Below are positions 54,681-62,049 of a DNA stretch of 64,000 nt, piece by piece. Location: the NCBI GenBank assembly GCA_025055455.1, contig JANWXD010000005.1, forward strand, positions 62,001-126,000, given 5' to 3'. The position numbers and the translations under genes were made by a program. The notes below the pieces were generated by a model, which saw nothing but the letters and a program-made list of their open reading frames with translations, had not been told where the DNA came from and made no database searches. Every line of letters begins with the position of its first letter. The stretch's first letter is position 1. The DNA is from Bryobacteraceae bacterium (GTDB taxonomy: Bacteria > Acidobacteriota > Terriglobia > Bryobacterales > Bryobacteraceae).

Positions 54681-57407
54681 ATGGCTCGGCGAATTCCTGT
54701 GACGGTCCGGCGACGAGTCTCGTGGAGGCCTCTGCTTCTCGTCGCCGCCCTTATCGTTGTTCTCAGCGCCCGGCTCGTGGCCCGGTATGTCATCGAGTAC
54801 CAGTGGTGGAGAGAGTTGAACCAAGTGCCCACCTGGGTGAGCATGCTGTTGTACGGCGTCGCTCCGGTGGCGGCTGCTACCGTACTCGCCTTCCTGGTGC
54901 TGTGGGCGGCGCATGCCCGGGCGCTGAAGTTTGCCGGCACGAGCCTGCGTTACCACCCCCGCTACGCGTTTGTCTCCACCGTGGCGTTGTTCCTAATCGC
55001 CTTGGCGCTGGCTTCGGCCACGATTGACACCTGGACGGTGGTCCTGTACTTTGGCGGTCGGGGCTTGCCGGCCGAAGCCACGCAGTGGCGGGACGCGATC
55101 TTCAACCTCCCGCTGCGGTTTTACCTGTTCGATCTGCCCTTCTATTCGCTGCTCCGCCGGTACGTGCTGGCGCTGGCGGTAGTGGCGGCCCTCGTCTATT
55201 GGGCCGCGGCTCGCGGCTGGCAGATCTACGAGCGCATCCCGGAGTTCCGTGAAATGGGTGAGATCGACCCTCGGCTGTTCCGCCTCGAGGGAGCGCTCGA
55301 ATCGCGCTTCCTGCGCGGTGCTGGCGCCGTGTTCCTGCTGGGACTGGCGGCGCAATTCTTTCTAGGCCGCTACGAGATGCTGGTCCAGGACCACGGGTTC
55401 ATGGTGGGCATGGATTACGTCGCCGAGAAGATTGCCTTGCCGCTGCAGTGGCTCGTCATCGCAGCCTGCGTGGCGGCGGCCGCCGCGGTCTGGATGGGAC
55501 GCTGGAGGCTGGCGCTGGTGCTGCCCGCGGCCTTGGTTCTGCGCCTCGCCCTGCCGCCTGCGGTCAACGCCCTCTACGTGAAGCCCAATGAGATTTCGAT
55601 TCAACGGCCTTACATCCAGACCCATATTCACGCCACACGGAGCGCCTTTGGGCTCGAGCACCGAGCCCGGGAGGTGGAATTCCCGGCCCGTCTGGAAGCC
55701 CGGATCGACGTGGCCAAGCACGCCCCCCTGTTGGACAACGTGCGGTTGTGGGACTGGCGCGCTTTTCACGACACGGTCACGCAGATTCAGGCGCTGCGCC
55801 CCTACTACGTTTTCGCCGATACGGATGTCGACCGCTACGTGATCGACGGCAAGCTGCGGCAGGTGCTGCTAACGCCCCGGGAGTTGGACATCCGCCAATT
55901 GGCCGATGCCCGAGCGCGCTGGATCAACCCTCACTTCATTTACACCCACGGCTACGGCATGGTGATGGCGGAGGCCAACCGCATCACCTCCGACGGGCTG
56001 CCGGTGTTGTTCGTCCAAGACGCGCCGCCGCAGGTAAAAACCAACAGTCTCAAGCTGACCCGGCCGGAGATCTACTACGGCGAGGTCGTGCACGAGCCGG
56101 TCTTTGTCCGCACCGCCCAGGAGGAGTTCAGCTACCCCTCGGGCGCAGACAACGTCTTCACGCGCTATCAGGGCCGCGGCGGTTTCCCCATCGCACCCCT
56201 GTGGCTCCGGGTGGCAGCGGCCATCCGCTACGGCGACTACAACATCTTGTTGACGGGCTACCTGACGCCGGAGAGTCGCATGATGATCCGGCGCAACGTG
56301 CGCCAGCGGCTCGCCACGCTGGCGGGCTTCATTACCTGGGATCCCGACCCATACCTGGTGCTGACCGAGGACGGGCGCTTGGTGTGGACCGTGGACGGCT
56401 ACACCACCTCCAATGCCCATCCCTATTCGGCCAGCATCCGGCTGGGCGCGCTTGGAACGGTCAACTATGTCCGGAACTCCGTCAAGGCCACCGTCGACGC
56501 GTACTCGGGCGAAACGCGGCTGTACATCTTCGATCCCTCGGATCCCATCATCCAGGCTTACCAGCGTATTTTCCCCGAGCTGTTCCTGCCGGCGTCGGCC
56601 ATGCCTCCGGACCTGCGGGCGCACGTGCGCTACCCGGAGACCTACTTCCGGGCCCAGGCGGAAATCTACCGGACCTTCCATATGCTCGATCCGCAGGCCT
56701 TCTACAACAAGGAGGACGTTTGGGACATCGCACGCAACGTCCAAGGGCAGGACACCCGGCCCACGCCCTTGTCACCCACCTACGTCGTGGCCACGTTGCC
56801 CGGGGAAAGCGAGCCCGAGTTTTTGCTGGTGCTGCCCTTCACCCCGCGCAACAAGGACAACATGATCGGTCTGATGGTGGCCCGCTGCGACGGGCCGCAC
56901 CTCGGGGAGTTGCTCTTTCTGCTGCTCTCCAAACAGGAGTTAATTTTCGGCCCGATGCAGATCGAGGCGCGGATCAATCAGGATCAGAACATTTCCAAGG
57001 ACTTGACGCTGTGGAACCAGCAAGGCTCCCAGGTGCTGCGGGGTCAAATCCTCGTGCTGCCGGTCGAGAACACGTTCCTGTACGTCGAACCCATCTACAT
57101 CCAAGCCGCCGAGGCGCGAATGCCACAACTGAAGAAAGTCGTGCTGGCGATGGGCAACCTTCTGATTTACCGGGACACGTACGAGCAGGCTCTCGCGGAG
57201 CTGGCCGGTTTCCGGGAGACCGCTCCGGTGCTGGCGGCGTCCGCTGCGCCCCCTGCGGTCCCCGCCGCTCAAGCGGCGGACCGCGTTGATCCCCTGGAAG
57301 CGGTGCGGCAGCACTTGCGTCGTTACCGGGAGCTTGCGGCCCAGGGCCGTTGGGCGGAGGCCGGCAAGGAGCTGGAAGCCTTGGAGGCCTTGGCGGAACG
57401 GAGGTGA
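54681..57407 (+). CDS. UPF0182 (COG1615) integral membrane protein
   Basis: ATG 54681, behind AAGGA, gives 908 aa. The N-terminal ~310 residues have about seven membrane helices, including the family block YQWWRELNQVPTWVSMLLYG. A large extracytoplasmic region follows with conserved IQRPYIQTHIHATRSAFGL, DNVRLWDW, RPYYVFADTDVDRYVIDG and FIYTHGYGMVMAEAN, and a C-terminal helical tail (residues ~860-908). Members occur widely, but their function is not established. A short basic ORF follows within 5 bp. Confidence 0.9.
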   Translation: MARRIPVTVRRRVSWRPLLLVAALIVVLSARLVARYVIEYQWWRELNQVPTWVSMLLYGVAPVAAATVLAFLVLWAAHARALKFAGTSLRYHPRYAFVSTVALFLIALALASATIDTWTVVLYFGGRGLPAEATQWRDAIFNLPLRFYLFDLPFYSLLRRYVLALAVVAALVYWAAARGWQIYERIPEFREMGEIDPRLFRLEGALESRFLRGAGAVFLLGLAAQFFLGRYEMLVQDHGFMVGMDYVAEKIALPLQWLVIAACVAAAAAVWMGRWRLALVLPAALVLRLALPPAVNALYVKPNEISIQRPYIQTHIHATRSAFGLEHRAREVEFPARLEARIDVAKHAPLLDNVRLWDWRAFHDTVTQIQALRPYYVFADTDVDRYVIDGKLRQVLLTPRELDIRQLADARARWINPHFIYTHGYGMVMAEANRITSDGLPVLFVQDAPPQVKTNSLKLTRPEIYYGEVVHEPVFVRTAQEEFSYPSGADNVFTRYQGRGGFPIAPLWLRVAAAIRYGDYNILLTGYLTPESRMMIRRNVRQRLATLAGFITWDPDPYLVLTEDGRLVWTVDGYTTSNAHPYSASIRLGALGTVNYVRNSVKATVDAYSGETRLYIFDPSDPIIQAYQRIFPELFLPASAMPPDLRAHVRYPETYFRAQAEIYRTFHMLDPQAFYNKEDVWDIARNVQGQDTRPTPLSPTYVVATLPGESEPEFLLVLPFTPRNKDNMIGLMVARCDGPHLGELLFLLLSKQELIFGPMQIEARINQDQNISKDLTLWNQQGSQVLRGQILVLPVENTFLYVEPIYIQAAEARMPQLKKVVLAMGNLLIYRDTYEQALAELAGFRETAPVLAASAAPPAVPAAQAADRVDPLEAVRQHLRRYRELAAQGRWAEAGKELEALEALAERR

Positions 57408-57411
57408 CCGC

Positions 57412-57546
57412 ATGGACAGGCCGCGGCATCCTCAAGTGATTCGGACCTGGAAGCTGGGCCGCCCGGCGCGACCCAAGCCCGAGCGAAACGCAACCCGCAC
57501 GGCGAAGCCGCCGCGAAAGTGGAAACCCTCAGCTCCACCCGTCTAA
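57412..57546 (+). CDS. possible 44-aa basic proline-rich protein
   Basis: ATG 57412 is preceded by GGAGG at ideal spacing (7 nt), overlapping the UPF0182 stop region. The peptide MDRPRHPQVIRTWKLGRP continues with many Arg, Lys and Pro and ends SAPPV. It is too short for the ORF track as a separate entry (it is the tail of the 57286 frame). The strong ribosome site is the main support. Not recognised. Confidence 0.45.
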   Translation: MDRPRHPQVIRTWKLGRPARPKPERNATRTAKPPRKWKPSAPPV

Positions 57547-57548
57547 GC

Positions 57549-60500
57549 TCAGGCCCGGGTCAGCACGAAATAGAAAGCCACGCCCGCCGCGCCCGGCTCC
57601 AAATAATCCCCCAGCACATAGAGCAGCGCGGCCGGCATTTCCGGGGCGAGCCACTTGCCGAGGAGCAGGTCTGTATCCACGGCGCGGATCTCGTGCCGGA
57701 AACCTTCCGGATCCCCGACGCGCATGAACTCTTCTGTGAAACTGACTTCCGTCTCCCGTTGCATCCAGCCGAATCGCCAGTGGGCTTCCAGCTTGTCGCC
57801 GGAGGGGACGAAGCGCAGCCGGAACAGGACGGGATTGGCAGCATTCAACAGACTCACATTCGGTCGCGTCAACCACACCAAGTGCCCCTTCCATTCCCCG
57901 GCCAGCATCTCCCGCGCCGGCACGCGGACGCGCGGGTGGTCGAAGATCAACCGATGATCCTCGACGGACATCTTCTCGAAGGGATAGTTGTTGCGCTCCA
58001 TGACGAAGGTGGCGAATTCGATCCCGTCCGGAAACTCGCCTAAGTGCATCACCCCAAGGGCGCTGTCCTCGTCGATCACCTTGATCGTGTCGTAGACGTT
58101 GCGATAGGGGTGATTGCGGTAGCGCAGCAGCAGCACGCGGTCGCCCTTGATCAGGTAGCGCCGCTGGCTATCCGGATACTCCACTTCGCGGACCTCTGGA
58201 TCGCCGGGCAGGAAGACGAGCTCGTAGTTGACCACATGGCCCCGGGCCACTCCGTTTTCGATCCGGTCGAAGCGCTTCCAGAAACTCCCGCCGGCGAACA
58301 CGGCCCCCGAACGTTCCGCCTCGCGCCCCAAGCCAGAGGTGCGGATGCGCTCTTCCCAACCGAGCAGCGTGTCGGCCGCGAAGGAGCCTTTCCAGAACGA
58401 GTCCCGGAAGATGCGCCGCCGCGCGAAATCGATCCGCACCGCACCCGAGTTCAGCAAGCTTTCGAGCGGCCGCGTGGGCGTGTCCCGGAGCACGGCTTGC
58501 AGTTCCGCCGTGGCGCGCGTGCTGAAATAATCCGGCACGGCCGCGCCGCGCAGCACCTCCGTGCGCACGTCCTCGGCGAGCGTTCCGGGCGGCGGGGACA
58601 GCGGATCGTACTCCTGCTGGATGAAGTGAGCGGTAAAGGCCAGGAACCGCATCTGGGCCTGAAGCTTGAGGAGCGGGTCTTCGGTCCCCGTCACGCGGAA
58701 CGAGGTCAGGAAATCGGCGAGGTTCCGGACCGCGGGCAAGTCTTCGAACGTCCGGAACTTCAAGTATGCCGTGCCGCGCGGTTGCCTGGTCCCCGCGCTG
58801 TCTTCATAGAGCCGGGCATAGAGCGTGGTGTAATCGGCGAACAATTCCGCTACGGTGCGGCCCGTGCCCGCGGTGTCGCGCTGCATATACTTGACCCCCT
58901 CGAGCGTGTAGCGCCGGCCAGCAGGCGTGTCGAACTCGAGGTGGTAGCGCATTTCGGCTTCGCGGGTCGCCTCGTTTACGCGGAGATAGTTGAAGTAACT
59001 TTTGCGTGCATCGAGCGGGAAGATGGCGGGGGCCAAGTCTTCGAACTGGCCGAACTCGATCTTGCCCTCCAAACGGGCCTCGTGGGAAGGGCTCTCGATG
59101 AAGTCGTTGACGTCGGCAATGCGCATCAAGACGCGGAAGCTCACGTCCACCGCCTCGGGCGTGCGTTTCTCCCACGCCGGACGCTCGCCGGTGTCGTACC
59201 AGCCCGCCATGGTCTCCTCGAAGGTGAGGCCGATGCCGTCCGGCAGACGCGTCTCGAGAAAAGGCCGGATCCAGCGGTTCACTGGCATCTGCTTGTCCCG
59301 AACCCGCTCGAGCAGGTAGTACATGCCCAGGCGCCGGCCTTCCTCGGTATCTTCCACGTGAAACAGTCCCAGGGAAACCGCCGGCAGCAAGGCGGCGACG
59401 CCCGCGGGGGCTTTCATGACGTACTTGCCGATCATGCGATCCGGCCCGATCTTTCGGATCTCGTCGTGGAAGGGCGTGAAGTCGTGCAGCTGGAAGTGGT
59501 TGGCGGCAAAACTCGGGGTGACGAGCCCTTCGAGGAGTCCCAGCAATTGGTAGCGACTCTCGAGCCGCCCGTCGGGCTTCAAGTCGAACTTCAGCCACGC
59601 CAGACTCACCGCGTGGTTGGCGTTGGAAATCACGTCCATGCGCCATACCCCATGGAGGTCCTCCTTGGTGGGCTTCGCGCCCATCTTCCAAAGCTCGCGG
59701 TGGTCTTCGGCCGTCATCTGCTCGAAGCCATACTCCCGGAGCATCGGGAAGGTGAACAGGCGGAGCCCGTGGGGATACACGCCCAGATACACCCGGCCGA
59801 TGAGCAAATTCTCCTGAATCACTTTGAACACGTCGTAGAAACCTTGCCAGGGCGGGTCGGTGTACCGCAGCAAGATATAGCGCCCAGGCTCGAGATCGCC
59901 GGTGCGTTGCGTGAGCTCGATCTCCTCCAGCGTGTTGCGAGCTTGGATACGGTCGTCGGTGTCGCTGGTGATGCCGGCGTATGTGCCGTTCTTGCGGAAG
60001 AAGCGCTTCTTGAAGCCGGTGAAGATTGCGGCCGACATGCTGTTCAACACGTGGCCTTTCGGGAAAAAACCTTTCCAGAAGACGTCGTTGCGGATACGTC
60101 CGGCGGCTGGGTCGATGGTCCGCTCGCCGCTGTTCAGCATCCAGTCGAGCGGCTTGGTGGTGGCACGGCGAAACAGCCGGTCCAGTTCCGCCTCGCTCCA
60201 GCCGAGCATCTCCTTGGCGTCCACCGTCGCGACGCGTACGAGCGGCGCCCGCGCCGGGTAAGCTTCTCCCTGCAGCTGGCGGATTTTTCGCTCCGCAATC
60301 CGCTCCGCCAGGGCGGCAATCGTCAGAAAGGGGTTGACGCCGAGCGAAGTGGGAATCAAGGCGCCGTCGGCCACGAACAAGCCCTCGTGCACGCTGCCGT
60401 CGGCGGCAAAGACCCGCCCGAACTCGTCCACCGCCCCTTGATCCGGGTCTTCCCCCATCGGACAGCCGCCCAGCGGATGAGCCGTGATCAGATGGCGCAG

Positions 60501-61925
60501 GTTGAAGACGACCCAAAGGGGGTTGGGGATAAAGCTGGCACCCTGGGCCCGGGTGTGGCGCTTCAACTCTTCGTTGATGCGGCGGAACACCGCTTGCTGC
60601 CCCGCGTTCTCCCAAACGACGACCGCCCTGCCGTCGGGATCCCACCAAGGCGTCTGAAGCTCGATGCGACCGCGCGCATCGTCGAACCCCATGCAGAGGT
60701 AGAGCATGGTGTGGTTGAGCGCGCCGTCGGGATGGTCGGCAGTGAAGGGGTTGAAATCCCGCAGGATGCGGCGTTGCTCTTCCCGCTCGTCTCCGGCGTC
60801 GCTGTCCGTGCCCCGAAGCAAGCCGAAGGCTATCTTCGCTGCGTCGACGTACGCACTGGGGAACGAGAGATCTTCGATCGTGAACCGGTCCTCCACAGGA
60901 CCGGCGCCGTGGTAGCGCAGCGCCGCCACGATGGTCGGCCCCGGAGCGTGGGCGGCGCGCGGGTGGGAAGGCCGGTTGCCGAAGCCGAGGACATTCGTTC
61001 GGAAGTCGCCGTTGTAGGCTAGGCCGAAAAAGTCGCCATTTCCGCCGAAGGTCGTGCCCACCGCCGGCCTCAGATCGAGCCCAGCGGCCTGCGAGCGCAA
61101 CAGAATTTCCGTGGTGTTGATCGCCCCGGCCGCCAGGATAACGTTGCCGGCCTCGATCGAGAAATTCTCCGCCGCACCGTTGTCCCGGAGGCGCCGCCCA
61201 TGAACGCGCCAGCCGCCGCCCGGCAACTTCTCCACACGAAGCACCTCCGTTTGGACAAAGATGTCCGCTCCGCCCTGCCGCGCCAACGGCAGGTAATTCA
61301 TCGCCAGCGTGTTCTTGGCGCCGACGTTGCACCCCGTCACGCAATCGCCGCAATCGATGCAAGGCTTTTGGGGGACGCCGTACGGGTTGAGTCCGTCGAT
61401 GGTGAAGTTCACCGCAATATCCAGCGGCTCAACCCGCAGGCCAATCTGCGCCCCACGTCGAGCCAGGGCTTGAACTTTCCGCAACTGCGCAGCGCGGGGA
61501 TGGGGCCCAGCCGCCAAGGTTTTTCGGGCCCGGTCATAGTAGGGCCGCAGCGTGTGCAGCTTGATGCCTGACGGCCAGCCCGGTTTCTCGAAGACGTCTT
61601 CGTTCGGCACAATGGCGACGTTGGCGTTCACGAGAGAAGTGCCGCCCAGCCCCGAGCCTTGGATGACGGAGATGTCACGGTAGCTCACCAGCTCGTATAA
61701 CCCTAGAGGATTCGTGGGCTGGCGCTGGGCGCGGAGGACCTCGTCCAGCGAATCCGGGAAGCGGCCAACTTGCCATTCCCGGCCCCGCTCGAGCAGGCAG
61801 ACAGACGGCTTGGGCGTCAAGGGAGCGTTGGCGAGGCGGGCAGCGGTGATCGCGCCGCCGTAGCCCGAACCCACGATGACGAAGTCATAACGCGCCTTGC
61901 GCTGGGACCAGTCCTTGGCGAGCAT
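57549..61925 (-). CDS. giant GMC-type oxidoreductase (cholesterol-oxidase-like) with duplicated C-terminal module
   Basis: A 1458-aa protein behind GGAGGG. Residues ~1-570 form a GMC flavoenzyme: FVIVGSGYGGAITAARLA for FAD, QGSGLGGTSLVNANV, a cysteine-rich loop KPCIDCGDCVTGCN, and the C-terminal HPLGGCPMGEDPDQGAV and PTSLGVNPFLTIAALAERI. Cholesterol oxidases of this type are about 550 aa. The remaining ~890 residues are extra: module A (~585-870), a beta-rich middle with EARLEGKIEFGQFED (~870-1140) and module B (~1140-1458) homologous to A. It lacks a clear signal peptide. The substrate may be a sterol or another lipid alcohol (inference). Confidence 0.85.
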   Translation of the reverse strand: MLAKDWSQRKARYDFVIVGSGYGGAITAARLANAPLTPKPSVCLLERGREWQVGRFPDSLDEVLRAQRQPTNPLGLYELVSYRDISVIQGSGLGGTSLVNANVAIVPNEDVFEKPGWPSGIKLHTLRPYYDRARKTLAAGPHPRAAQLRKVQALARRGAQIGLRVEPLDIAVNFTIDGLNPYGVPQKPCIDCGDCVTGCNVGAKNTLAMNYLPLARQGGADIFVQTEVLRVEKLPGGGWRVHGRRLRDNGAAENFSIEAGNVILAAGAINTTEILLRSQAAGLDLRPAVGTTFGGNGDFFGLAYNGDFRTNVLGFGNRPSHPRAAHAPGPTIVAALRYHGAGPVEDRFTIEDLSFPSAYVDAAKIAFGLLRGTDSDAGDEREEQRRILRDFNPFTADHPDGALNHTMLYLCMGFDDARGRIELQTPWWDPDGRAVVVWENAGQQAVFRRINEELKRHTRAQGASFIPNPLWVVFNLRHLITAHPLGGCPMGEDPDQGAVDEFGRVFAADGSVHEGLFVADGALIPTSLGVNPFLTIAALAERIAERKIRQLQGEAYPARAPLVRVATVDAKEMLGWSEAELDRLFRRATTKPLDWMLNSGERTIDPAAGRIRNDVFWKGFFPKGHVLNSMSAAIFTGFKKRFFRKNGTYAGITSDTDDRIQARNTLEEIELTQRTGDLEPGRYILLRYTDPPWQGFYDVFKVIQENLLIGRVYLGVYPHGLRLFTFPMLREYGFEQMTAEDHRELWKMGAKPTKEDLHGVWRMDVISNANHAVSLAWLKFDLKPDGRLESRYQLLGLLEGLVTPSFAANHFQLHDFTPFHDEIRKIGPDRMIGKYVMKAPAGVAALLPAVSLGLFHVEDTEEGRRLGMYYLLERVRDKQMPVNRWIRPFLETRLPDGIGLTFEETMAGWYDTGERPAWEKRTPEAVDVSFRVLMRIADVNDFIESPSHEARLEGKIEFGQFEDLAPAIFPLDARKSYFNYLRVNEATREAEMRYHLEFDTPAGRRYTLEGVKYMQRDTAGTGRTVAELFADYTTLYARLYEDSAGTRQPRGTAYLKFRTFEDLPAVRNLADFLTSFRVTGTEDPLLKLQAQMRFLAFTAHFIQQEYDPLSPPPGTLAEDVRTEVLRGAAVPDYFSTRATAELQAVLRDTPTRPLESLLNSGAVRIDFARRRIFRDSFWKGSFAADTLLGWEERIRTSGLGREAERSGAVFAGGSFWKRFDRIENGVARGHVVNYELVFLPGDPEVREVEYPDSQRRYLIKGDRVLLLRYRNHPYRNVYDTIKVIDEDSALGVMHLGEFPDGIEFATFVMERNNYPFEKMSVEDHRLIFDHPRVRVPAREMLAGEWKGHLVWLTRPNVSLLNAANPVLFRLRFVPSGDKLEAHWRFGWMQRETEVSFTEEFMRVGDPEGFRHEIRAVDTDLLLGKWLAPEMPAALLYVLGDYLEPGAAGVAFYFVLTRA

Positions 61926-61942
61926 CTCTACCCTCCGAGCGG

Positions 61943-61962
61943 CGATCTAGCTTGCTAGATCG
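61943..61962. promoter_or_regulatory. 20-bp perfect palindrome, likely operator of the GMC gene
   Basis: CGATCTAGC-TT-GCTAGATCG is symmetrical over 9 bp per arm. It covers about +1 to +20 of the predicted GMC promoter and ends 18 bp before the ATG, next to the GGAGGG. A repressor dimer here would block both initiation and escape. As RNA it could also form a hairpin near the 5' end. Confidence 0.65.
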
Positions 61963-61969
61963 TCCCTTG

Positions 61970-61998
61970 AGTCTACACGCAAGAAGGATGGAGGTCAA
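61970..61998 (-). promoter_or_regulatory. promoter of the GMC oxidoreductase gene
   Basis: Minus strand TTGACC (61993-61998), 17 bp, TAGACT (61970-61975). The start site would be near 61963, abutting the palindrome. GTAGACTCAAG is shared with the TPR-operon promoter. Confidence 0.65.
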
Positions 61999-62049
61999 TT
62001 ACTCGCGATCACCCTATCGCCGTTTCTGTAGATGGCAATGTGGGGACAG

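Noticed and set aside
55748-57289. 513-aa plus ORF inside the UPF0182 gene
   Set aside because: Alternate frame of a recognised gene; Gly/Ala/Arg-rich with no domain and no ribosome site.
58044-61022. 992-aa plus-strand ORF in the track
   Set aside because: It is wholly antisense to the GMC oxidoreductase, whose motifs are unmistakable. The translation is His/Arg/Glu-rich without domains, as expected from the opposite strand of a high-GC gene.
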